NCBI GenBank assembly: GCA_964596115.1
Contig: CAZQRW010000020.1
Location: forward strand, 1-33,065
DNA length: 33,065 bases
Direction: 5' to 3'
Source: CAZQRW01 sp964596115
GTDB taxonomy: Bacteria; Hydrothermota; UBA3072; B12-G15
The stretch's first letter is position 1; each line of letters starts with the position of its first letter. The position numbers were made by a program, and so were the translations under genes. The notes under the pieces are model-generated. The model saw only the letters and a list, made by a program, of their open reading frames with translations, did no database searches and was not told where the DNA came from. This document shows positions 22,761 through 32,051 of this stretch, piece after piece.

Positions 22761-25175
22761 ATGCGCAGTTTGAAGTGGAAATGGATAATTATCATTATTA
22801 TTACAGGACTAGCACTTTATCAGCTCTCATATACTTACAGATTTTATAAACTTACTCCAGAGCAAAAAACAACAATGGATCCTGACCAACTTAAAAAACT
22901 TGAATCCAGAGCCCTTCACCTTGGACTTGATCTAAAGGGGGGTATGCACATTGTACTACAAATTGATAAATCTCATCTGAAACCAGAAGAACAGAAGGGT
23001 GCAATTGATAGGGCATTACAAATCATACGTAACAGGGTAGACCAATTTGGAGTTTCAGAACCCCTGATACAAAAACAAGGAACAGATAGAATCCTCGTGC
23101 AATTACCAGGCGTTGTAAATAAAAATAGAGCAGAGGAAATTATAGGTAAAACAGCACTTCTTGAGTTCAAACTTGTGGCGAATAATGAACTATTTAGAAA
23201 AACAATAAGTAGTATTGACGACTATTTGAAAAAAAATTATGGTGATACACTAACGATATCGGGTTATTTCATTGGATATAATAATGGAATCCAATTAGAG
23301 TACAAGAAAAAAATCCAGCGTATATTAGATGAGCCCGCAGTAAAAAAGCTTATCCCCTTTGGTTATACATTTTTGTGGGGTAAGCCTGTAACAAAAGAAG
23401 GATATACTTATGCGTCACTTTATTTGGTAAAAAAGGACGCACTTCTTACAGGAGATGCAATTCTTGATGCAGTTCCTGGCATTGGCACTTCAAATAATCC
23501 AATGGGTGTAAAAGTAGATCTAACAATGACAAGAAAAGCAAGAGGGAAATGGGCTATGATAACAGGGGCAAATATTGGTAGACAGATTGCAATCGTCCTT
23601 GATGGGGTAGTTCAATCTGCACCTGTTGTAAGGGAAAGAATACCAAGTGGAAGAAGTGAAATTGAAATGGGAAACTCCACAATGGAAGAAGCAAAGACCC
23701 TTGCAATTGTTTTAAAGGCAGGTGCGTTACCCGCACCACTTAATATCATTGAGGAAAGATCTATTGGACCAAGTCTTGGCATGGACTCCATAAAGGCAGG
23801 AACAAGGTCTTTTGTAATTGGCTCTATCATCGTTTTACTGTTTATGATTTTCTACTATCTCATCGCAGGAGGAATTGCTGATATTGCTTTGATCTTTAAT
23901 GTTATTTATGTTCTTGCCATCCTTTCTGCTTTCAGGGCAACACTTACGATGCCTGGTATCGCTGGTATAATATTGACAGTCGGTATGGCCGTCGATGCAA
24001 ATGTGCTTATCTTTGAAAGACTCAGGGAAGAGATGAAGAGTGGAAAGACAATTAGAACGGCCATCGAGACTGCATATGGAAGGGTTTTCACCACAATTCT
24101 TGATGCAAATATGACAACTTTTATATCTGCGATAATACTTTACTGGTTTGGAACGGGACCTATAAAGGGATTTGCAGTAACTCTATCAATAGGTTTAATC
24201 GCCAGTTTCTTTACTGCCATTTTTGTAACACGAACAGTATTTGAATCTCTTTCTTTGAAGGGTCTAAGTAAAATCAAAATGTTCTCCATTTTTCACAATC
24301 CTAACTATAGGTTTGTTGGGACAAGAAAAATAGCATATATTATTTCAATTTCTCTCATCGTTATTGGGATTGGTTCCCTTATTGCCCATAAAGGACCAAA
24401 ATATGGTGTAGATTTTACCGGTGGATATCTGATAGAATCCAAATTTGAGAAACCAGTGAATACAGAAGAAGTAAGAAAAACAATTGTTCAGTTGGGCTTC
24501 AACGATGCATCCATTCAGAGAGAAGTAGAGGGAAATATTTTTCTTATCAGATTAAAGGAAACAAACCCTGAAAATATGGCAAAAGTGAAAAAAGGCTTAA
24601 TAAATCATTTCAAGGATAACTCTATAACATTCCCCAGGGAAGAACTTGTGGGACCTGCAATTAGTAAGGGTTTGCAAACACGGGCAATCTGGGTCGTCCT
24701 CCTTGGTATGATTGGTATATTGATATATGTGAGTTTCAGGTTTACATATAGAATTGGTATCGCCTCGGTGGTGGCACTTTTCCATGATGTTATCATTACT
24801 ATTGGAATCCTTTCACTCACAAATAAAGAGTTCACCATTCCAGTAATTGCAGCACTTCTGACTATACTAGGGTATTCTATCAATGATTCAATCGTTATAT
24901 CGGACAGAATAAGAGAAAACCTTAAGTTGCTCAGAAGAGAGGATTTTAATACAATAATAAATAAAAGTCTTAATGATACCATCGCAAGAACAATTATAAC
25001 ATCTCTTACAACAATTTTCGTACTTCTTGCCTTGTTCTTCTTTGGAGGAAGGGTAATCCATGATTTCTCCTTTACACTTTTAATAGGTGTTATGGTAGGT
25101 ACTTATTCTTCCATATATGTGGTAGCCTCGATTGTTGTCGATTGGCAGAGGAAATATCCTTCAAGGAGAAGATAA
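22761..25175 (+). CDS. secDF: Protein translocase SecDF (SecD-SecF fusion)
   Basis: 804 aa, one chain covering both proteins. The SecD half has a first membrane helix at residues 8-22, the signature LGLDLKGGMHIVLQID (54-69), a large periplasmic P1 domain ending in VLKAGALPAPLNII, and five more helices including GMAVDANVLIFERLREE. The SecF half begins at about residue 515, with GVDFTGG (Asp551), and carries the second helix bundle with ALLTILGYSINDSIVISDRI. It uses the proton gradient to pull proteins through SecYEG and complete export. It starts 27 nt after the zinc-ribbon gene and overlaps the next ATG by 1 nt. Confidence 0.96.
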   Translation: MRSLKWKWIIIIIITGLALYQLSYTYRFYKLTPEQKTTMDPDQLKKLESRALHLGLDLKGGMHIVLQIDKSHLKPEEQKGAIDRALQIIRNRVDQFGVSEPLIQKQGTDRILVQLPGVVNKNRAEEIIGKTALLEFKLVANNELFRKTISSIDDYLKKNYGDTLTISGYFIGYNNGIQLEYKKKIQRILDEPAVKKLIPFGYTFLWGKPVTKEGYTYASLYLVKKDALLTGDAILDAVPGIGTSNNPMGVKVDLTMTRKARGKWAMITGANIGRQIAIVLDGVVQSAPVVRERIPSGRSEIEMGNSTMEEAKTLAIVLKAGALPAPLNIIEERSIGPSLGMDSIKAGTRSFVIGSIIVLLFMIFYYLIAGGIADIALIFNVIYVLAILSAFRATLTMPGIAGIILTVGMAVDANVLIFERLREEMKSGKTIRTAIETAYGRVFTTILDANMTTFISAIILYWFGTGPIKGFAVTLSIGLIASFFTAIFVTRTVFESLSLKGLSKIKMFSIFHNPNYRFVGTRKIAYIISISLIVIGIGSLIAHKGPKYGVDFTGGYLIESKFEKPVNTEEVRKTIVQLGFNDASIQREVEGNIFLIRLKETNPENMAKVKKGLINHFKDNSITFPREELVGPAISKGLQTRAIWVVLLGMIGILIYVSFRFTYRIGIASVVALFHDVIITIGILSLTNKEFTIPVIAALLTILGYSINDSIVISDRIRENLKLLRREDFNTIINKSLNDTIARTIITSLTTIFVLLALFFFGGRVIHDFSFTLLIGVMVGTYSSIYVVASIVVDWQRKYPSRRR

Positions 25176-25510
25176 TGGGTTTAGAACAAAAATATGCACC
25201 AGGGGATGTCTTATTCAAGGAAGGCGAACCTTCAACGGATGTATTCCTTATTAAATCAGGTAAAGTTCGCATAATAAAAAATGGGATTACAATTGCTCAA
25301 CTTGGCCCAGGAGAATTTCTTGGTGAGATGGGGGTCATAGATAGAAGACCACGTTCTGCTACCGCTGAAGCGATGGAAGAAACCTACGTCCATAAGATTG
25401 ACGCAGACACTCTAAGAGAAAAAATGGAAGCAGAACCCATCATTGGGACTCTAATAATGACCCTTGTTAAACGTTTAAGAGATGCAGATAGGAGGTTAAC
25501 TGAACTATGA
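25175..25510 (+). CDS. Stand-alone cyclic-nucleotide-binding domain protein
   Basis: 111 aa. The whole protein is one cyclic-nucleotide-binding fold: VLFKEGEPSTDVFLIKSGKV, then the phosphate-binding cassette LGEMGVIDRRPRSATAEA with the key Glu and Arg of cAMP-binding sites, and a final helix. There is no DNA-binding or enzymatic domain, so it may act by binding a partner. The ATG at 25175 overlaps the TAA of secDF (TAATG) and follows AAGGAG; an upstream ATG at 25142 would extend it into secDF. It overlaps pdxJ by 4 nt. Confidence 0.9.
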   Translation: MGLEQKYAPGDVLFKEGEPSTDVFLIKSGKVRIIKNGITIAQLGPGEFLGEMGVIDRRPRSATAEAMEETYVHKIDADTLREKMEAEPIIGTLIMTLVKRLRDADRRLTEL

Positions 25511-26217
25511 GATTAGGAGTAAATATAGATCATATTGCAACATTAAGAGAAGCAAGAGGTATAGCTTATCCTGATCCAGTTGAAGCAGCATTCATCGCAG
25601 AATCAGCTGGTGCTGATGGAATTACCGTCCACCTTAGAGTAGATAGAAGACATATTAAGGAAAGAGATGTAAATATTTTGAAGGAGACTGTAAAAACGTA
25701 CCTAAATGTTGAAGCATCTCTCGATGAGGGTATACAAAATTTTCTCTGTAAGGTTCAGCCTCAATGGGTATGTATCGTTCCAGAAAACCCCGAAGAAAGA
25801 ACTACCAGTGGTGGTATTAATCTTAAAAAGATGAAGGAACAGGTAAAAAATGCCGTTGAAAAACTTAAATCTAACGAAATCAAAGTATCTCTGTTTATTG
25901 AACCAGAAATTGAAGCTATTCAGGCCTCCCGAGACATCGGAGCGGATGCAATAGAATTAAATACTGGAAGGTATGCCGACTCACCTAATCCAATAAATGA
26001 ATTAAGCAAAATCGAGGAAGCAGCGAGGGCTGGAATCAACTTTGGGCTGGAAGTCCATGCAGGGCATGGTTTAAACTTGAGAAATGTTAAACACATTGCA
26101 CGAATAAAGGAAATAGTAGAATTAAATATTGGCCACTCAATAATATCAAGGGCAGTTATCGTCGGGCTTGATAAAGCTGTAATAGAAATGAAGGAAGCAA
26201 TAAAAAACGCTGAATAA
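25507..26217 (+). CDS. pdxJ: Pyridoxine 5'-phosphate synthase
   Basis: 236 aa, full length. PdxJ condenses 3-amino-2-oxopropyl phosphate with 1-deoxyxylulose 5-phosphate, the last ring-forming step of DXP-dependent vitamin B6 synthesis. Visible signatures: GVNIDHIATLREARG, HLRVDRRHIKERD (residues 42-54), LNVEASLDEGI with the catalytic Glu at about 69, ELNTGRYAD, and EVHAGHGLN with the catalytic His. In HLRxDRRHI most homologues have Glu where Val45 is found here. It forms a TIM barrel and acts in the cytoplasm. No other B6 gene is nearby. Confidence 0.96.
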   Translation: MRLGVNIDHIATLREARGIAYPDPVEAAFIAESAGADGITVHLRVDRRHIKERDVNILKETVKTYLNVEASLDEGIQNFLCKVQPQWVCIVPENPEERTTSGGINLKKMKEQVKNAVEKLKSNEIKVSLFIEPEIEAIQASRDIGADAIELNTGRYADSPNPINELSKIEEAARAGINFGLEVHAGHGLNLRNVKHIARIKEIVELNIGHSIISRAVIVGLDKAVIEMKEAIKNAE

Positions 26218-26224
26218 GACACTT

Positions 26225-26962
26225 ATGGAAAGAAGGCTTCAGTACCTCAATTACAAAGAGATTGCCAAAATTGTTCCTCAAGAGATAGATAGCGTTTTTC
26301 TACCTATTGGGACAATAGAGGCACACGGTGTTACTCCTCTTGGAACTGATAATATTATACCTGAATATCTTTCGCTTACTCTGTCAGAACGGTTAAATTT
26401 TCTGGTGGCACCGACAATAAGCTACGGTCTGACACATTCTCTACTTCCTTACCCAGGTTCAATTACGGTTAAAGAGAAATCTTTTTATAATTATGTTCTC
26501 GAAGTTATGATAAGCCTATCAAGGATTGGGTTTACTAAAATTATAGTAATCAATGGGCATGGCGGAAATAATGCTGTACTAAAGAATGTATTGTATGAGT
26601 TTTACGAACGCACTGGCAAATATGCTGCTGTCATTCATTGGTGGATACTAACTTACGATCTTACAGAGGAATTTTTTGGTGAACATGGGGCGCATGCAGG
26701 GATAGACGAAAATGGTATGATCCTTGCAATTGATCCATCGCTTGTAAAAAAAGAACTTTATAGCGACGATGACGTCTATCTCTACAATAGGGGCATAAAT
26801 TCTATACCTATTCCTGGTTCCATAATTACATATAAAAATGGTGAGGGTAAACCAAGATTTAATATAAAAGAGGCAAAAGAATTTAAAGAAAATGTTTTAA
26901 ATTATCTGGAGAATGTATTAAAGGAACTCCTGCGCCGTTGGAATAGAGTGAGTGAATTATAA
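26225..26962 (+). CDS. Creatininase-family amidohydrolase
   Basis: 245 aa. It has the metal-site signatures of the creatinine amidohydrolase superfamily: GTIEAHGVTPLGTD (Glu32, His34, Asp42), the NGHGGNN motif around His112, and GEHGAHAGIDENGM near residue 160. The last usually reads HAGExETS, so the second-metal region differs here. Family members hydrolyse creatinine or cleave small amides and act in cofactor maturation (such as MftE or FAPy deformylase); the substrate here is unknown. It starts 7 nt after pdxJ without a clear ribosome site and overlaps folC by 11 nt. Confidence 0.87.
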   Translation: MERRLQYLNYKEIAKIVPQEIDSVFLPIGTIEAHGVTPLGTDNIIPEYLSLTLSERLNFLVAPTISYGLTHSLLPYPGSITVKEKSFYNYVLEVMISLSRIGFTKIIVINGHGGNNAVLKNVLYEFYERTGKYAAVIHWWILTYDLTEEFFGEHGAHAGIDENGMILAIDPSLVKKELYSDDDVYLYNRGINSIPIPGSIITYKNGEGKPRFNIKEAKEFKENVLNYLENVLKELLRRWNRVSEL

Positions 26963-28205
26963 GGAAGCATTAGATTTTATCAATAGCCTCTACGACCGGG
27001 AAAAAATAGTAAAGCCTGTATATCCTCAGAGTTTATCGGGCTATAGAAGATACCTGAAGGCTCTGGATTCTCCACATAAAAACATAAAGACAATCCTCAT
27101 CACAGGGACAAAGGGAAAAGGGAGCACCTCCTACTTACTGTCAAAAATTTTTATTCAGAATGGCTACAAAACGGGACTCTTTATTTCTCCTCATCTTATA
27201 AATATAAGGGAACGAATCCGTATAAATAACAAATGGATAAGTAAAAAGGACTTTGCTGATATAATAGGAATTATATCAAAAAATCCTTTAAGAACAGGTG
27301 GGTATAGAAGTGTTTTTGAAACCCTGACGACACTTGCTTTCTTATATTTCAAAATGAAAAATACAGATATAGTTGTATTAGAAGTCGGTCTTGGAGGGAG
27401 ATTAGATGCCACCAATGTTGTAGATCCAATCCTCAGCATTATAACAGATATCTCATATGATCATACCCATGTTTTGGGAAAAAGGCTCATTGATATTGCA
27501 AGAGAAAAAGCAGGAATAACAAGAAAAGGGAAACCTACTATTTCAGCAAAGCAGAGCCCCGTCGTAAGAAATTCATTGAAACATTCCTCCAAAGGGAAAA
27601 TAACCTTCGTAGGCATCGATTATCCATATAGTGTTTTGTCTGTATCTCAGAAGGGGACAAAATTTCTATTTGAGAACGAAGAATGGGAAACAGGACTAAT
27701 AGGGAGACACCAGGCCGAAAATACCATCCTTGCTATTCTTGGTGCAAGATTATCTGGTATAAAAACAAACAAGAAAAAGACAAAAAATGCCCTGAAGAAT
27801 GCCCACTGGGAAGGGAGATTCCAAATAATTTCAAATGAGCCTCCAATTGTTCTCGACGGGGCACACAATTATAAATCGATCAAAGCGCTCGTATCTACAT
27901 ACAAAGAAGTATTTCCTGATGTAAAACCAATTATTATCTTTTCTTGTCTCAAAAGAAAACCATATGGGAAAATGTTGAAGGAGTTAAAATCACTTTCGAA
28001 CGATTATATCATTACAGAAATTGAATCAGGAAGGGCACAAGTGCCTGAGAAAATTCTAAAAAAAGTAATTCAATTAAATGCAAGAGGAATCCTTAAGAAA
28101 AATATAAAAAATGCTCTAAATCTGGGGCTTATGAAAAACAAACCAATCCTTATTACAGGCTCCCTATATCTTATTGGTGAGGCATTAAAGTTTCTTAAGA
28201 GTTAG
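26952..28205 (+). CDS. folC: Folylpolyglutamate/dihydrofolate synthase
   Basis: 417 aa, the usual FolC length. The Mur-ligase-type P-loop TGTKGKGST is at residues 51-59; SPHLINIRERIRINN, LEVGLGGRLDATNVV, ITDISYDHTHVLG and LDGAHNYKSI complete the pattern. It adds glutamate to folates using ATP, and in many bacteria also makes dihydrofolate from dihydropteroate. The GTG start at 26952 lies in the end of the creatininase gene. Its stop is TAG, which shows that TAG works as a stop in this genome. It faces the convergent DUF3857 gene 23 nt away. Confidence 0.95.
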   Translation: MNYKEALDFINSLYDREKIVKPVYPQSLSGYRRYLKALDSPHKNIKTILITGTKGKGSTSYLLSKIFIQNGYKTGLFISPHLINIRERIRINNKWISKKDFADIIGIISKNPLRTGGYRSVFETLTTLAFLYFKMKNTDIVVLEVGLGGRLDATNVVDPILSIITDISYDHTHVLGKRLIDIAREKAGITRKGKPTISAKQSPVVRNSLKHSSKGKITFVGIDYPYSVLSVSQKGTKFLFENEEWETGLIGRHQAENTILAILGARLSGIKTNKKKTKNALKNAHWEGRFQIISNEPPIVLDGAHNYKSIKALVSTYKEVFPDVKPIIIFSCLKRKPYGKMLKELKSLSNDYIITEIESGRAQVPEKILKKVIQLNARGILKKNIKNALNLGLMKNKPILITGSLYLIGEALKFLKS

Positions 28206-28228
28206 ACCAAGGATTTATAGTCTTAATA

Positions 28229-30112
28229 TTATTCTGTAAACATCATCTTCCACATATTCCCCTTGTAGTATCTCTCAAGCAGATCTTTATACTCCTTGTA
28301 TTTATCCTTAGGAATTCTTTTTTCCTTATTTATGAATTTTGCGAAGAATTTTAGAGTATCATTCTCTTTTTTTGTTTTGAACGAAAACTCACCTTCTTCA
28401 TTTTCAAGTGAATCCTGTGGAGGAGTATAATAAACCTTGAAATTCTGCGGAATCTTAACACTCAGGCTGTAACAATAACTTCCCCTGGAATTAAGAATAA
28501 GATCATATTTTCTTTCTTTCAATACAGAAAGGTTAGGAGGATTCATCCCATATATATGAAGGATAGGAATATTAACACTGAAAAAATTACCTTGTTTCGT
28601 AACATAACCAGGTGATTCAAATGAAATTTTGATCGACATATCCTTTGTTATATCATCGGGATCCGAAAAATTATAGGAGATGAGTCTGCTTCCAGACATT
28701 ACTCCATTCACAATGCCTTTAAAAAATATATCGTATTCTTTCTTATTTTTTCCCCATAACTGATTTCTCAGAACATAATCCACACTTCCACTTGCATTAA
28801 GCTGAAACTCCCCTTTTAGGTTTCCATTATCATCTATTTCTCCATTAAAAAATATCTTTGATATATTTTCTGTTACTGAAAGAATAGGAAGGATTACAAG
28901 TTTAGTACTATCCTTCTTAACAATCAGACTCTTTTTCCCCTGATACATATAGGGTAACCAACCGAGTCTTCCATTCCTCTCCATAGGTGCATAATACTTT
29001 AAGGTTTTCCCATTTTCCACTGCAACCAGAATACCTGAAAATCTTGAGGGTACGGGGAGTGTAGCATTGTTATCTAAGAGCACAGAGGGAAGCCCAATAG
29101 GAGAAAAGTATCTTCTCTTTTCACCTGTAACAAGAACTGGATACGACCTTACCCCAATTGCTTTCAATAATGAAACAAGAAGAACAGCCTTATCTTGTGG
29201 ATCTCCATACATATTTTTCAACACCTTTGAAGCCTTATGTGGCTTGTATCCTGCATCACCAAAATAAAGATTTACACTCCTCACCCTTTGCTTAACAAAG
29301 AGAACTATATTCTTAATTCTTTCTTCCCTTGTCCTGCCTCCGATTTCATCGACCTTTTTTTTAATATCCTTTCCGACTCCAACTGCTCCATAAAAATTCT
29401 CTCCATACCATTTGCCAAACTCGTTATATGATTTATAAAACGTATATTCCAGTCTTGGCGCTATCTCAGAAATTTCTGGCATAGATGGTTCTTTCTGAAT
29501 CCGACCCACATTCCTTATACAGTAAGTATACATCACAAACCCATTTTTTCTATTTTCTTTCTTCGTAATTGAACCTGTATACCTATCACTGAAATTGGTC
29601 TCCATTTCCTCTGGAAAAATTATTGTGAATGTTTTCTGCTGTATGGGAGAAGTTCCTTGAAACAGTACCATACCAGAAAAAGGGTGCTCAGATTTCTTCT
29701 TTGATTTCACTCTATAATGATATTCAATTATCGCATTTGGCTCAAGAGCAGGAAAAGAAACAACCTTCATTAAAACGTTTGTGTATTGTGTGGCAACACC
29801 CACCTCTGGAGCACTAACATCAGATATAGCATCTTTTTCTACCTTTACAATCTTTCCAGAGGGAGAAATTGTCCTTGCAGTTATCACCTTAAATTTCTGC
29901 GTTTCTTTATCATATCTCTCCTTGATATCGCCAAAATCATCCCTCCCTTTTTCCCTCAAAATTTTTATACGTAAGAATCTTTCTTTCTCTATCTTTTTAT
30001 CCTTTTGTATCTTTACGACCGTACTGTCCAGAAGAATTACACCTGATGCACCCTTGTATTGATTGATATCTGCATTAAAACTCCCCAATAAAAAAAATAC
30101 TAATAAAAACAT
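28229..30112 (-). CDS. DUF3857/transglutaminase-like exported protein, catalytic residues lost
   Basis: 627 aa. A short uncharged signal peptide (MFLLVFFLLGSFNA) is followed by a DUF3857 domain to about residue 240, a transglutaminase-core fold (about 255-380) and a C-terminal beta-rich region. Against its upstream paralogue the catalytic positions are substituted: the Cys site reads YGDPQDKA (Pro305), the His site FSGILVAV (Gly360) and the Asp site YYAPMER (Ala375). It should therefore be enzymatically dead and act as a structural or binding protein. It is the last gene of a three-gene envelope operon, 13 nt after the active paralogue. Confidence 0.87.
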   Translation of the reverse strand: MFLLVFFLLGSFNADINQYKGASGVILLDSTVVKIQKDKKIEKERFLRIKILREKGRDDFGDIKERYDKETQKFKVITARTISPSGKIVKVEKDAISDVSAPEVGVATQYTNVLMKVVSFPALEPNAIIEYHYRVKSKKKSEHPFSGMVLFQGTSPIQQKTFTIIFPEEMETNFSDRYTGSITKKENRKNGFVMYTYCIRNVGRIQKEPSMPEISEIAPRLEYTFYKSYNEFGKWYGENFYGAVGVGKDIKKKVDEIGGRTREERIKNIVLFVKQRVRSVNLYFGDAGYKPHKASKVLKNMYGDPQDKAVLLVSLLKAIGVRSYPVLVTGEKRRYFSPIGLPSVLLDNNATLPVPSRFSGILVAVENGKTLKYYAPMERNGRLGWLPYMYQGKKSLIVKKDSTKLVILPILSVTENISKIFFNGEIDDNGNLKGEFQLNASGSVDYVLRNQLWGKNKKEYDIFFKGIVNGVMSGSRLISYNFSDPDDITKDMSIKISFESPGYVTKQGNFFSVNIPILHIYGMNPPNLSVLKERKYDLILNSRGSYCYSLSVKIPQNFKVYYTPPQDSLENEEGEFSFKTKKENDTLKFFAKFINKEKRIPKDKYKEYKDLLERYYKGNMWKMMFTE

Positions 30113-30125
30113 TTTTACCTCCTAT

Positions 30126-32042
30126 CTATTTTTCCAAAACAATCTCCTGCTTACCCAATTTTGTAATCTTGTCAACTATTTGCTTCAATTTAGTATACTC
30201 TTCCTGCAGAATTAGAAATTTATTGAAATCGCTCTCTACCTTATAGCTTATGCAACCTTTTCCTTTCTTATATGAACTCATACCTGTGAAAAATCCGATA
30301 TTTTCCTTATAGCCCTCCGGTAACATTTTAACCTTATAACCTTTTGGAATCTTAATACACCCTTCTGTTTCAGTTGCTATCGTAGAAAAAAGAAACAAAG
30401 GATATCTTCTTTTGTCCAGGGCAAAGGGATTTCCACCACCCATCATTGTGGTAAAACTTGCACCACCCCCCATCATAGCTGGGCGAAAACTCATCATCTT
30501 TCCTGTTATGAGTGCGTAGTCAGGTGAATGAATCCTGATGGTAATTTCCAGGGGTTTATAGAAATCCTCTGGATCCGAATAATAAAATGTATCAAGAACT
30601 GCATCATTCGAAATACTCTTGGCAATTTGCTGAAATATCTGTTTTATTCTTTCGGGTGGATAATAAGACAACATACCCCTGAATGACATATCCATAAGTC
30701 CCTTCATTCGGAATGTCATCGTTCCTTTTAAATTACCTTGATCGTCAATTTCTGATTTATTTTCTATAAATAAAAGATTATTTTTTGCTGGAATAGTGGG
30801 AAGATATTCAAGATCTTCTCCCTTTTCATCACAAACAAGGACACCCTTACCCTGTTCATAACCAGGGAGAAAGTCAACGGTGTGTTCTGCTGTGGGGTCT
30901 ATAAATAGGAAACTTCCATCTTTGTTTCTCACCGCTGTAATAGCATGGTTAAACTGATCAACAGGCACATCTTTTTCTACATAAGCTATGGGGTTTGTTA
31001 ACACAGTGTATGCCTCAAACCCAGCCTTCCTCAGCATAGCTGCAAGCAGGGCAGCCTTATCCCTGCACACACCATATTTATCTCTAAATGTCTTTATTGC
31101 TGGAAAAGGCTCATACCCTCCTTTTTTTCCAGACATCGTGGTAGCAACATACCGTATATTCTTCGAGACATAATAGTAGAGTGCCTTGATACTGTCTTCC
31201 CTTGATTTTTTGCCAGCAAGCACACTGTCTATTACAATGTTCATAGTATCATTTGTTGTAAATTTATCCTTACAGAGATTATAATACCACCTTGACCATA
31301 CCCTCCAGGAAGGAACAGAAGAGACAAGCAATTTTTTAGCAACATCTGTTACAGGTGGCATAAGTGGTTCTCTCACAATACCCGGAACATCACTTACATA
31401 CCACTTATAAACAGTATTATCCTTCTTTTTTTCCTTTGTAAATTTAACTATATTTTCATTATCGTTTTTTACCTTCCATTTCAATTCCATCGGGCTCGAA
31501 ATAACATATACCTTTGATAAGATAGGATTCATATCTTCAAATAACACAATATCATCAAAGTTATTTTCCATTGGGGGATTTCTCATAATGTCTTTTATAA
31601 CATATTCAACCGAACTTCCTTCCACAATGTCAGGAAAAATGATCTTCTTCATCCTCACATTTGGTAGAAAAAACTTACCAAATGCAGGAATTTTAACATC
31701 CTTGATATCATCCTGGGGTACATTTATAACCTTGCCATCAGGCGTTATCACACGTGCCAGTTCCACCATAACTGTATCATAGGAAAGATAATATCCAAAA
31801 GATGCCTCTGAATAGTCAGCCTTTCCCTTCATAGAGAGTATCTTTACAAGTTTATGCTGGCTTTTTACATAATTACCTGTTTTCTGAAGTGAAATATTCG
31901 TTGAGTCAAAGACAATAACTGCATTCGCATTTCCAAATTTCTCTCGCTGAATATTCTGAAGAAAACTGTAGTTATAGTGCTGTTTTGCACAACCAAAATA
32001 AAGAATAAAAACAAACAACGGTAAAACCAGATACCTTTTCAT
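30126..32042 (-). CDS. DUF3857/transglutaminase-core lipoprotein, catalytic triad intact
   Basis: 638 aa lipoprotein (MKRYLVLPLF..., lipobox LYFGC with Cys18). DUF3857 covers about residues 40-240. The transglutaminase core keeps all three residues: Cys326 in YGVCRDKAALLAAML, His366 in FNHAITAV and Asp382 in FIDPTAEH. A C-terminal beta-rich domain follows. Proteins of this type are outer-membrane or periplasmic and common in Bacteroidetes and relatives; their substrate is not established. A GGAGG-type site precedes the ATG, 9 nt after the small lipoprotein gene. Confidence 0.9.
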   Translation of the reverse strand: MKRYLVLPLFVFILYFGCAKQHYNYSFLQNIQREKFGNANAVIVFDSTNISLQKTGNYVKSQHKLVKILSMKGKADYSEASFGYYLSYDTVMVELARVITPDGKVINVPQDDIKDVKIPAFGKFFLPNVRMKKIIFPDIVEGSSVEYVIKDIMRNPPMENNFDDIVLFEDMNPILSKVYVISSPMELKWKVKNDNENIVKFTKEKKKDNTVYKWYVSDVPGIVREPLMPPVTDVAKKLLVSSVPSWRVWSRWYYNLCKDKFTTNDTMNIVIDSVLAGKKSREDSIKALYYYVSKNIRYVATTMSGKKGGYEPFPAIKTFRDKYGVCRDKAALLAAMLRKAGFEAYTVLTNPIAYVEKDVPVDQFNHAITAVRNKDGSFLFIDPTAEHTVDFLPGYEQGKGVLVCDEKGEDLEYLPTIPAKNNLLFIENKSEIDDQGNLKGTMTFRMKGLMDMSFRGMLSYYPPERIKQIFQQIAKSISNDAVLDTFYYSDPEDFYKPLEITIRIHSPDYALITGKMMSFRPAMMGGGASFTTMMGGGNPFALDKRRYPLFLFSTIATETEGCIKIPKGYKVKMLPEGYKENIGFFTGMSSYKKGKGCISYKVESDFNKFLILQEEYTKLKQIVDKITKLGKQEIVLEK

Positions 32043-32051
32043 TTTTTCCTC

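Noticed and set aside
25142..25174. Upstream start for the cyclic-nucleotide-binding protein
   Set aside because: It lies inside secDF without a ribosome site; the ATG at 25175 follows AAGGAG and overlaps the secDF stop.
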